5,281 bases of DNA from an uncultured Megamonas sp. (GTDB lineage Bacteria; Bacillota; Negativicutes; Selenomonadales; Selenomonadaceae). The notes below the pieces were generated by a model, which was given only the letters and a program-made list of their open reading frames with translations, made no database searches and was not told where the DNA came from. Both the position numbers and the translations under genes were made by a program. Within the stretch, counting starts at the first letter, position 1. Each line of letters begins with the position of its first letter. The stretch covers positions 1-5,281 of the forward strand of contig USIX01000162.1 in assembly GCA_900554895.1 (NCBI GenBank). Reading direction: 5' to 3'. Positions 1 through 5,281 of this stretch are shown in pieces.

Positions 1-261
1 CCTAAAGGTATAAGATATCTCTAAGCGATAAATCGCAAAGAGCTATCTAAAAAACATTTTAACGTTTCGCTTACGCTGCACTAGGCAAGCCTTCGTGACC
101 TTTTTATAAATATAGTCGGTACAACGGCTCGAAATATTTAGAATTTGGCTCGTTCCTTCAGATATTCAACAGAAACTTGAATTTGAGCTAAAGGGCACTT
201 TGATTGGCAAACTATACTGAAACCTTGTCTGCGTTAGAGATTTTCACGGTAACTTTAGCTA

Positions 262-351
262 TTAAAAAGAAAAATTTTTAGATATGGTTTTAGTTCAACT
301 GTTTGAGCGTAGCGAGTTTTGAACGTTATAGATAAAAATTTTTCTTTTTAA
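262..351. repeat. 90-base element with 19-base perfect inverted ends
   Basis: The left arm at 262-280 (TTAAAAAGAAAAATTTTTA) is the exact reverse complement of the right arm at 333-351. The 52-base middle contains a second dyad, GTTCAA (293-298) against TTGAAC (319-324), so the whole element could fold as a long stem with an inner hairpin. The outer arms are pure A/T apart from one G/C pair, so this is not a typical GC-rich terminator stem. Short inverted-end elements (MITE-like) have this layout, but I see no obvious flanking target duplication. The pairing is read directly; the nature of the element is not known. Confidence 0.6.
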
Positions 352-356
352 AGTGA

Positions 357-397
357 AAATGCCTACGCAGTGCACAAACCTGAGGCATTTCTTTTTC
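357..397. terminator. Possible bidirectional intrinsic terminator
   Basis: AAATGCCT at 357-364 pairs with AGGCATTT at 383-390 (8 bp, 18-base loop). Read on the plus strand the stem is followed by CTTTTTC. Read on the minus strand it is followed by TTTCACTTT. Both tails are T-rich, so the site could stop transcription in either direction. The stem is short and the loop long, so the call is tentative. It lies about 170 bases beyond the last gene of the operon. Confidence 0.35.
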
Positions 398-433
398 GGC
401 AATTTTTCTTTGTGCCATCAAAGAAAAATTGCC
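398..433. repeat. Perfect 15-bp-arm palindrome, 6-base loop
   Basis: GGCAATTTTTCTTTG (398-412) and CAAAGAAAAATTGCC (419-433) are exact reverse complements around the loop TGCCAT. The 11-base stretch ATTTTTCTTTG in its arm recurs in the palindrome at 508-540, so the two look like related copies. It could form a hairpin in RNA from either strand or a cruciform in DNA. No clear T-tract follows on either side, so terminator function is not evident. Confidence 0.7.
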
Positions 434-434
434 C

Positions 435-488
435 GGTGCAATATAAAAATAAATTAAGAATCAGTTTTCTTTTTTATTATATTGTGCC
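435..488. repeat. Imperfect inverted repeat overlapping a GTGCC/GGCAC hairpin
   Basis: GGTGCAATATAA (435-446) can pair with TTATATTGTGCC (477-488) over 12 positions, two of them G-U wobbles. Its right arm ends in GTGCC (484-488), which can instead pair with GGCAC at 494-498 around the loop GAATT. The two hairpins exclude each other. The smaller one is followed on the plus strand by TTTCTTT, a weak terminator-like tail. Seen by hand pairing only. Confidence 0.4.
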
Positions 489-507
489 GAATTGGCACTT
501 TCTTTAA

Positions 508-540
508 TTCATTTTTCTTTGAGCTTCAAAGAAAAATGAA
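508..540. repeat. Perfect palindrome just past the operon's last stop
   Basis: TTCATTTTTCTTTGA (508-522) and TCAAAGAAAAATGAA (526-540) are exact reverse complements around the 3-base centre GCT. The element begins 18 bases after the stop codon of the exporter permease, the usual place for the 3' end of a transcript. The stem is AT-rich and is followed on the minus strand by TTAAAG rather than a T-tract, so it may act as an RNA-end stabiliser or a repeat copy rather than a standard terminator. It shares its arm core with the palindrome at 398-433. Confidence 0.65.
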
Positions 541-558
541 CACTAAAACACTTATTTT

Positions 559-1296
559 TTATTCGTGGTAATTTTTTAATTGATAAATGCCTAAAACAAA
601 TAATACTGCTGTAATAATCACCAATATCATGATATCCGCCAGAATATCTGTACTGAACCCTTCGCTTCGGAGCAGGTTGTTTGCCAGTGTAAGCGGCAGA
701 ATACCTATAACGCTCTGTAAAACGGACGGCAAGTTATTGAGCGGAAAAAATGTACCGCAGAAAAATGTCATCGGCGTGATAATGAAATTAATCACAGAAG
801 AAAGCGCGTCGGGATTTTTTATCCATAGACCTATGGCAATGCCCAGTATACCGAAGCAGACGGATGAAAGCAGTATGCCGATTATCCCTGCCATACTCAG
901 CATCGGCACATCAAAAAACACCATAGCAATCAAATATATCATGCCTCCGGCAATAAAGGCACGCGTTACGCCGGCAAGTGTAATACCGACTATTATCTGT
1001 ACTGAAGATATCGGACTTAACAGCAGCGTCTGAAACGTTTTAAAATAAAACCTGCCCACGCTGACGGACAGCGCCGTCTGCTGAAAAGAGTTCATCATAA
1101 CGGTTATTGACAGCATTCCTTTTGCCAGAAATGGCAGATACCCGCCATCGACCTGGAATACCGAACCGATACCCAGTCCGAAGGCGAACAGATATATCAA
1201 AGGAAACATTACAGTGGAAAATATATAGCCTAGTTTTCCCATTTTTTTCTGCAGTAAAACCATTTCCCTGCTGTATACGGCAAACCATTCCATCAT
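559..1296 (-). CDS. ABC-2 type exporter permease (NodJ/DrrB-like)
   Basis: Membrane half of an ATP-driven exporter, about 245 residues and six predicted membrane segments (roughly residues 25-47, 57-75, 102-126, 136-159, 166-186 and 220-238), the normal size for ABC-2 permeases. The family's late motif is clear: a hydrophobic helix running into CGTFFPLNNLP (180-190), then GILPLTLANNLLR (198-210). The amino end WFAVYSREMVLLQKK is the usual amphipathic entry to helix one. The frame is open further upstream to 1347, but I start at 1296. There an ATG overlaps the TGA of the preceding ATPase gene (ATGA) and sits 4 bases after the ribosome site AGGGTGG; a second ATG follows at once (1293) with a better 7-base spacing. 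The partner is the ATPase encoded just upstream. Substrate cannot be told from sequence; antibiotics, polysaccharides or metal-linked molecules are all possible for this family. Confidence 0.9.
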   Translation of the reverse strand: MMEWFAVYSREMVLLQKKMGKLGYIFSTVMFPLIYLFAFGLGIGSVFQVDGGYLPFLAKGMLSITVMMNSFQQTALSVSVGRFYFKTFQTLLLSPISSVQIIVGITLAGVTRAFIAGGMIYLIAMVFFDVPMLSMAGIIGILLSSVCFGILGIAIGLWIKNPDALSSVINFIITPMTFFCGTFFPLNNLPSVLQSVIGILPLTLANNLLRSEGFSTDILADIMILVIITAVLFVLGIYQLKNYHE

Positions 1297-2033
1297 TGTA
1301 CCACCCTGCCGATAAAGCGAAGAAAGGCTTTTTCCAAAGTCGTACACGCTTCGCCGTTTTTCGTCATGATATGCTTTAAGCCGTCAACTGTATCCACTGC
1401 CAGCAATTTTCCCTGTTTCAATATGGCAATTCTATCACAGAGAATTTCAGCTTCTTCCATGTAATGAGTGGTAATTATTATGCTTATCCTCTGACGGCGC
1501 AGTCTGCTGATTTCCTGCCAGATGTCAAGCCGCACATCAGGGTCAAGTCCCACACTGGGCTCGTCCAGCAGCAAAAGCTTCGGCTTTGCAAGCAGAGCTC
1601 TTGCAATCATTGTCTTTCGTGCCATACCGCCGGAAAGTCTGTCAATACGATATTCCTGCCAATTTTGCATATCGAACTGCCTAATTGCCTCATCTACAGT
1701 TTTTTTTACATTTTTCATCCTATACAGCCTTGCATATGACAACAGAGCCTCTCTTACGGTAAATTCTCTTTCCATATTGTTATCCTGCATGACAAATCCA
1801 ATTAAATCCTTCACTTTACTGCGGCAGGTTACTGCATCCGTACCTGAAATCAATACCTTTCCTGAAGAAGGCAGGCTCAGTCCGGAAATTATTTTCATAA
1901 GTGTTGTTTTTCCAGCACCGTTTGGCCCTAAAAGACCCAATATTTCACCTTCATCAACGCTTAACGATACATTTTTCAATATTTCTCTGTTTTTTATTTT
2001 CTTGCTGATATTATCCAAACTCAAAACCTGCAC
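1293..2033 (-). CDS. ABC exporter ATP-binding protein (DrrA/NodI/CcmA type)
   Basis: Cytoplasmic ATPase of 246 residues that powers the ABC-2 permease encoded next. All nucleotide-binding elements are present: Walker A GPNGAGKT (36-43), Q-loop Gln83, signature LSGGM (133-137), Walker B LLLLDEP (153-159), D-loop GLDP (163 region) and switch His190. The LSGGMARK form of the signature and the tail TTLEKAFLRFIGR (231-243) are typical of the drug/oligosaccharide exporter group, unlike the importer ATPase upstream. Start is GTG at 2033, sharing its G with the TAG stop of the importer ATPase (TAGTG). A ribosome site AGGGGG lies 10 bases before it, and there is no closer upstream alternative. It overlaps the permease gene by 4 bases. 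The tight joints suggest importer and exporter subunits are made together. Confidence 0.93.
   Translation of the reverse strand: MQVLSLDNISKKIKNREILKNVSLSVDEGEILGLLGPNGAGKTTLMKIISGLSLPSSGKVLISGTDAVTCRSKVKDLIGFVMQDNNMEREFTVREALLSYARLYRMKNVKKTVDEAIRQFDMQNWQEYRIDRLSGGMARKTMIARALLAKPKLLLLDEPSVGLDPDVRLDIWQEISRLRRQRISIIITTHYMEEAEILCDRIAILKQGKLLAVDTVDGLKHIMTKNGEACTTLEKAFLRFIGRVVQ
1301..1307 (-). promoter_or_regulatory. Ribosome binding site deciding the exporter-permease start
   Basis: AGGGTGG on the minus strand lies 4 bases before the ATG at 1296 and 7 before the ATG at 1293. It lies inside the end of the ATPase gene and argues against the longer frame beginning at 1347. Confidence 0.6.
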
Positions 2034-2833
2034 TAATTGAATTCCCCCTGTTTAATATCATAAGGGAAACAGACGAGATAATTCTCACCGTTCTGCCGAA
2101 GTGACATCACGCTCGTTTTTACATCATACAAATCACAGAGAATTTCTTCCGTAAATACTTCATCTACCCTACCGTCGGCAAAAATCCTGCCTTTTTTGAC
2201 AGCCACAAGGCGATGACTGAAACGTGCGGCATGATTTAAATCGTGCAATACCATAATCACCGTGATTTTCTTCGTTTCATGTAGTCTGTATACTAAATTC
2301 ATCAAATCCAGCTGATGTTTTATATCAAGATAGGTTGTCGGCTCATCTAGCAGCAATATCTCCGGATTTTGCGCAATAGCCATGGCAAGCCATGCTCTCT
2401 GACGTTCGCCGCCCGATAATGTATCGAGCCTGCGGTAACGCATGGCGGAAGTATTCGTTTCCGCCAGAGCCTCCTCTATCTTTTCTTTATCTTCATCGCT
2501 GGGAGCGGCGAATATCCCCTGATGAGGCATTCTGCCGTAACATACTAAGTCATATACCGTCATATCAGGCGGAGCCGTTGAGGACTGCGGCAATATCGAC
2601 ATTTTGCGTGCCACATCACCCGGCTTCATCTGCTGAATATCTCTGCCTTCCAGCAGAACCGTACCGCGTGTAGGTTTTAAAAGCCTGCCCATCGATTTTA
2701 AAAGCGTGGATTTACCGGAACCGTTCGGACCGATTATAGAAATTATCTCCGATTTATTTACGTCGAAATCAAGTCCATCCGCTATAATGCGCGAACCATA
2801 CTGTAAAGTTAATCTATCTGCCTGTAGTATCAT
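2033..2833 (-). CDS. Iron/heme/cobalamin-class importer ATPase (FecE/FhuC/HmuV-like)
   Basis: Cytoplasmic ATPase of 266 residues that drives uptake through the FecCD-type permease encoded upstream. Visible elements: Walker A GPNGSGKST (35-43), Q-loop Gln83, signature LSGGERQRAW (139-148), Walker B ILLLDEPTTYLD (159-170) and switch region VLHDLN with His197. RQRAWLAMAIAQ and DEPTTYLD are hallmarks of the FecE/FhuC/BtuD group that imports ferric siderophores, heme or corrinoids; sequence alone does not separate these. The ATG at 2833 overlaps the TGA of the permease gene (ATGA), and an AGAGGA site lies 11 bases upstream, so re-initiation after the permease is likely. Its own stop shares a base with the start of the exporter ATPase. 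Length is normal for the family and nothing looks damaged. Confidence 0.95.
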   Translation of the reverse strand: MILQADRLTLQYGSRIIADGLDFDVNKSEIISIIGPNGSGKSTLLKSMGRLLKPTRGTVLLEGRDIQQMKPGDVARKMSILPQSSTAPPDMTVYDLVCYGRMPHQGIFAAPSDEDKEKIEEALAETNTSAMRYRRLDTLSGGERQRAWLAMAIAQNPEILLLDEPTTYLDIKHQLDLMNLVYRLHETKKITVIMVLHDLNHAARFSHRLVAVKKGRIFADGRVDEVFTEEILCDLYDVKTSVMSLRQNGENYLVCFPYDIKQGEFN

Positions 2834-3852
2834 CGTTTCTGCATTCCTCTTTTCAATAAATAAAGAAAGAACGGCGCTCCGATAAAGGACATGAACACGC
2901 CGACCGGTACTTCTATCGGCTGAAATGCCGTTCTTGCCACTGTATCAGCTACAATCAGTAAAATTCCGCCAAAAATCGCCGAACTCGGCAACAGGTAATT
3001 AAAATCGGAGCCAACAACAAGACGCATCATATGCGGCACGATAAGACCGACAAACGTCAGCATACCGGCAACACTGACCGCTGAAGCCGCCAGCAGTGCC
3101 GCTAACGTTACAAGCAGAAAACGCGCCGTTTCCACACGTGTTCCCAGAGATTTCGCCACGTCATCCCCGAGCTGAAGTGCATTTAAATAACGGCATCCTA
3201 TCGTTGCTCCCAGCAGTCCGATAACAGTATACGGTAAAATCATCGTAACGTGTTTCCATGACGCACCGGAAAAACCGCCTGCCATCCAGTTTACCGTGCC
3301 CTGAATTTTATCAGAGAAAAATACCATCAGACAGGTCATTCCTCCGGCAAAAAACGCCGAAACCGCCACTCCCGCCAAAATCAGTTTAAGCGGCTGAATG
3401 CCGTTTTCCCATGCAAGCATAAATAAAATCATCGTCGCCACCATTGCGCCGACAAATGCTACTATCGGTACAATTGCCGTATGCTGCGGAAATACAATCA
3501 TTACAATCATAGCTGCAAGACCTGCACCTGCCGATACGCCGATTATGCCGGGGTCGGCCAGCGGATTTTTCAGTACGCCCTGCAAAATACATCCTGCAAT
3601 AGCCAGATTAACACCGGCGAACATGCACGTTAAGACACGCGGAATACGTATATGGTATAAAATGCGGTAACTTTCCGTATTCTGCGGATTTACAAAAACA
3701 TTGTATAAATCGGTAAATGTAGTATTGGCCGTGCCGAATACCATTGCTGTAAATAAACTCAAAACAAGTACTGTAATTCCCGAAAACATAACCAGATTAC
3801 GTTTTTGCGCTCTGGGGTCCTTCATCTTTCCGCTTAATTCAGCTTCCGTCAT
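2830..3852 (-). CDS. FecCD/BtuC-type importer permease
   Basis: Inner-membrane channel subunit of a type II ABC importer, 340 residues, normal length, about ten membrane helices expected. Hallmarks: HIRIPRVL (67-74), then AGCILQGVLKNPLADPGIIGVSAGAG (86-111), the strongest family signature. Also NWMAGGFSGASW (188-199), GDDVAKSLG (229-237, the cytoplasmic region contacting the ATPase) and AGMLTFVGLIVPHMMRL (262-278). The carboxy end has EVPVGVFMSFIGAPFFLYLLKR (314-335). A TTG at 3855 is directly followed by ATG at 3852. I choose the ATG because the site AGGGAG (3860-3865) is 7 bases from it but only 4 from the TTG. The gene starts 20 bases after the binding-protein stop and overlaps the ATPase gene by 4 bases. 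It works with both, moving a metal chelate, most likely heme-like given the binding protein. Confidence 0.95.
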   Translation of the reverse strand: MTEAELSGKMKDPRAQKRNLVMFSGITVLVLSLFTAMVFGTANTTFTDLYNVFVNPQNTESYRILYHIRIPRVLTCMFAGVNLAIAGCILQGVLKNPLADPGIIGVSAGAGLAAMIVMIVFPQHTAIVPIVAFVGAMVATMILFMLAWENGIQPLKLILAGVAVSAFFAGGMTCLMVFFSDKIQGTVNWMAGGFSGASWKHVTMILPYTVIGLLGATIGCRYLNALQLGDDVAKSLGTRVETARFLLVTLAALLAASAVSVAGMLTFVGLIVPHMMRLVVGSDFNYLLPSSAIFGGILLIVADTVARTAFQPIEVPVGVFMSFIGAPFFLYLLKRGMQKR

Positions 3853-3859
3853 CAAAATT

Positions 3860-3865
3860 CTCCCT
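3860..3865 (-). promoter_or_regulatory. Ribosome binding site deciding the permease start
   Basis: AGGGAG on the minus strand lies 7 bases before the ATG at 3852 and 4 bases before the in-frame TTG at 3855, favouring the ATG. Confidence 0.6.
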
Positions 3866-3872
3866 TCGCTTA

Positions 3873-4841
3873 TTATTCATAAAGGTCATCGGCTAAAATA
3901 TTCAACGCCTGTGCAATTCTCGTTCCCGGATTTACAGCAAACAGTTGATACGGCAGTACATATACTCTGCCGTTTTTTACAGCCGATACATCCTGCCACA
4001 GAGGATTTGCTCCGAGCGTATTGTCAAGCTCAGTCTTGACAGCTTTCGGGTCGCCGTGCGTTACAATAAAAATAACTTCCGGATTTTGCGTTGCAATGTA
4101 TTCCATACTGAGCGGGATAAATCCGCTATTATCTTTTGCTACAGAATCAATATTGTCTGCAATATTATTTCCGCCCAATCTGTATACCAGATTTCCGGCA
4201 AACGACTTGCTGGTTGCCATACTGAAACTGTCCAACGTTCCCCAAATCATCAGCGATTTCGGCGGATTTTTTCCTTCGGCTTTGGCAACAGCCTCTTTGT
4301 AATCCGTCTTTATTTCTTCGATTTTTGCCTGAGCCGTATCCTTCCTGCCGGTAAGCTCACCATAAAAAGCCAGTGTTTCCAAAACGTCTTCATATGTATC
4401 AAGCGATTTTATAAGCACTGGAATATCAGCTTTTTCTAAAGTCGGAATTAATTGCTGATGAAACGGCACATTTATGCCGATTACCAAATCCGGCTGCAAA
4501 TTCAGTATCGTTTCTACGCTCGGATTATGAATTACGCCGACTTCCTGCACACTTTTCGTACCTTCTTTGACTTCATTGGACAAAGCTTCCGAAGTAGGCT
4601 TTCCTACTATCGTTTCACCTCCGCCGGCATAGTAATATAAATCAAGATGTGACGCATTTAAAAGCACCACACGTTTCGGATGAGCCGGAATGACAACTTC
4701 CCTGCCTGTACTGTCCGTCACGGTTATTGTTTCATTTTCCCTGCCTGACGCACCGTTTTCCTGCCGGGAAGCCAAAAAAGCGCCGCCGACGGCAATTAAA
4801 CAAATAACGATAAAAATCAGTTTTCTCAATGTACTGTCCAT
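3873..4841 (-). CDS. Periplasmic substrate-binding protein, IsdE-like, probably heme
   Basis: Class III (helical-backbone) binding protein of 322 residues that would capture the ligand and deliver it to the FecCD-type permease. Residues 5-25 form a basic-then-hydrophobic export signal. The only nearby Cys (14) lies in FIVICL and is not a lipobox, so the protein may be soluble or membrane-anchored. The mature part begins ITVTDSTGREVVIPAHPKRVV (39-59), the standard opening of this family. Aligned by eye with remembered IsdE: VGKPTS (79-84) is identical; VGVIHNPSVETILNLQP (101-117) matches the stretch with heme ligand Met78, here His105; ATSKSFAGNLVYRLGGNN (209-226) matches the lobe-two motif; THGDP (261-265) matches the segment with ligand His229, here His262; NPLWQDVSAVKNGRVYVLP (279-297) also aligns. 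Heme is thus favoured, but siderophore or corrinoid is not excluded. Start ATG has AGGAG 7 bases upstream, 15 bases after the zinc-ribbon gene. Confidence 0.9.
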   Translation of the reverse strand: MDSTLRKLIFIVICLIAVGGAFLASRQENGASGRENETITVTDSTGREVVIPAHPKRVVLLNASHLDLYYYAGGGETIVGKPTSEALSNEVKEGTKSVQEVGVIHNPSVETILNLQPDLVIGINVPFHQQLIPTLEKADIPVLIKSLDTYEDVLETLAFYGELTGRKDTAQAKIEEIKTDYKEAVAKAEGKNPPKSLMIWGTLDSFSMATSKSFAGNLVYRLGGNNIADNIDSVAKDNSGFIPLSMEYIATQNPEVIFIVTHGDPKAVKTELDNTLGANPLWQDVSAVKNGRVYVLPYQLFAVNPGTRIAQALNILADDLYE

Positions 4842-4856
4842 ATATTCACTCCTAAA

Positions 4857-5081
4857 TCAGTCCTTTATGCAGATATCATTAATACATTTGCCTACTCTTT
4901 GAATTTTACGGCACTTAGGACATTTGATTTCCACATACTGTACTTTTCCGCAAAACAGCAGGCGGTTACATATTTTACATCTTACTTCCGGAAGTTTTTT
5001 CGTTTCTTTTTTTAACGTATTCGTATTTTCTTCAAAAAAATTCCGTTCATCCGTATTCGCAACAACAGCATTCTGCAACAT
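4857..5081 (-). CDS. Com-like zinc-ribbon small protein
   Basis: A 74-residue protein with a charged, probably flexible amino end (1-31) and a compact zinc ribbon. C35-x2-C38 in EVRCKICNRLLF is followed by C54-x2-C57 in VEIKCPKCRKI. This matches the layout of the Com protein of phage Mu as I recall it (RCKNCNKLLF...IEIRCPRCK). Mu Com binds the mom mRNA leader and opens it for translation; Com-like proteins also occur in non-phage contexts with unknown roles. Extra cysteines at 44, 66 and 71 may form part of a second site. I start at ATG 5081, 9 bases after AAAGAGA; an in-frame TTG at 5087 would add two residues but is too close to that site. As first gene of the operon it could regulate the transporter genes, in which case nucleic-acid binding or metal sensing are guesses. 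No other phage gene is nearby. Confidence 0.75.
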   Translation of the reverse strand: MLQNAVVANTDERNFFEENTNTLKKETKKLPEVRCKICNRLLFCGKVQYVEIKCPKCRKIQRVGKCINDICIKD

Positions 5082-5281
5082 TATCAAACATCTCTTTTCA
5101 TTTTATATTTACGACATAAGAACTCTCTAAACACAGAAGTACCAAAAGCTGTCTTAAAACTTTTGGAGCTTGTACACTGTTAAAGATTTTCACAAAAAAA
5201 TAAAAATGAACAACAACTTTTCTTAATTTAAATAAAAATGCACCGGCACATCCATATTTATACTATCGTTCAAGCCGTGTG
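5082..5281. promoter_or_regulatory. Upstream region of the transporter operon
   Basis: No gene is visible in these 200 bases, which must hold the operon promoter if transcription starts inside the window. On the minus strand there are several loose candidates: TTAACA at 5186-5181 with a poor -10 about 18 bases on, and a TATAAA-like word at 5107-5102 with no good -35. None fits consensus well enough to name. I find no 19-base Fur-box palindrome, no B12-box and no T-box. The stretch 5190-5235 is strongly A/T-rich with long T runs on the minus strand, which could act as an upstream element. The inverted repeat at 5138-5171 is listed separately. Confidence 0.35.
5138..5171. repeat. Inverted repeat in the operon leader/promoter region
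   Basis: CCAAAAG (5142-5148) and CTTTTGG (5160-5166) are exact reverse complements with an 11-base spacer. After one mismatch (5141/5167) and a wobble pair, three more base pairs follow out to 5137/5171. It is not followed by a T-tract on either strand, so it is not an obvious terminator. It could be an operator for a dimeric regulator or an RNA hairpin in the leader about 60 bases before the first start codon. Confidence 0.5.

Larger units (their letters stand above)
1..558. other. Gene-free, repeat-rich intergenic region
   Basis: No credible gene lies here on either strand; all frames are broken by frequent stops. It is the DNA beyond the 3' end of the minus-strand transporter operon. The right half (262-540) is packed with inverted repeats, listed separately. 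The left part (1-261) has weaker dyads: ATTCAA (164-169) against TTGAAT (177-182), the word GGCTCG at 126-131 and again at 147-152, and a small hairpin at 79-97 (CAC-AGG/CCT-GTG) followed by five T at 101-105. That last one could be a weak plus-strand terminator for a gene beyond the left edge. The word TTTGAGC occurs at 182-188 and 302-308. No tRNA, rRNA fragment or transposase remnant was recognised. Confidence 0.75.

Noticed and set aside
587..1033. A 148-codon plus-strand open frame and several similar ones (1522-2040, 3945-4439)
   Set aside because: They lie antisense to well-supported transporter genes, have no recognisable motifs and low-quality composition; they are by-products of the real minus-strand frames.
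1297..1347. A 17-residue longer amino end for the exporter permease
   Set aside because: The extension overlaps the ATPase gene by 55 bases, has a non-membrane start unlike the family, and the ribosome site at 1301-1307 fits the ATG pair at 1296/1293.
559..2033. Assigning the exporter as the heme-efflux pump HrtBA
   Set aside because: HrtB is a MacB/FtsX-type permease with a large extracellular domain; this permease is a short ABC-2 protein with the CGTFFPLNNLP motif, so it is a different family.
4857..5081. Prophage remnant, based on the Com-like protein
   Set aside because: No integrase, capsid, tail or mom-like gene is present, and the gene is closely joined to the transporter genes with ordinary spacing.
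5084..5101. A five-codon leader peptide frame (MKRDV) ending at the start of the zinc-ribbon gene
   Set aside because: It has no ribosome binding site, no run of a regulatory amino acid and no attenuator structure; it overlaps the ribosome site of the gene itself.
5082..5281. Fur box or cobalamin riboswitch upstream of the operon
   Set aside because: No stretch fits the GATAATGATAATCATTATC-type palindrome, and no B12-box or riboswitch-like fold is visible; A/T-rich words such as TTTATTTAAATTAAG are too weak.

Overview
The window looks like chromosomal DNA from a low-to-mid-GC bacterium of the Firmicutes line. My best guess is the Negativicutes (outer-membrane-bearing Firmicutes such as the Veillonella, Acidaminococcus and Selenomonas groups). 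The guess rests on AGGAGG-type ribosome binding sites, AT-rich intergenic DNA, a substrate-binding protein with no lipid-anchor cysteine, and a small Com-like zinc ribbon. It is an inference with no marker gene behind it.

From about 5081 down to 559, six genes on the minus strand form what looks like one operon. In transcription order they are: a 74-residue Com-like zinc-ribbon protein; a periplasmic substrate-binding protein; a FecCD/BtuC-type permease; its FecE/FhuC-type ATPase; a second ATPase of the DrrA/NodI/CcmA export type; and an ABC-2 exporter permease. Gaps are 15 and 20 bases for the first three genes. The last four overlap by 4, 1 and 4 bases (ATGA, TAGTG, ATGA), so translation is probably coupled from importer into exporter.

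The importer belongs to the iron-siderophore/heme/cobalamin class. Its binding protein lines up by eye, nearly without gaps over key stretches, with my recollection of Staphylococcus aureus IsdE. The IsdE heme ligand His229 is matched by His262, and ligand Met78 by His105. Heme or a related tetrapyrrole is therefore the leading guess. The exporter substrate is unknown; a compound linked to the imported metal ligand (heme/porphyrin relief, or a metallophore) is a reasonable hypothesis.

Upstream of the operon (5082-5281) there is no gene. The stretch is AT-rich and holds one clear inverted repeat (5138-5171); I saw no convincing Fur box, riboswitch or consensus promoter.

Downstream (1-558) there is also no gene. 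This stretch is crowded with inverted repeats: a 90-base element with 19-base perfect arms (262-351), a terminator-like hairpin (357-397), and a run of hairpins (398-433, 435-488, 484-498, 508-540). Two of these are near-perfect palindromes sharing the arm ATTTTTCTTTG. This looks like a family of palindromic repeats, part of which probably serves as the operon's 3' end.
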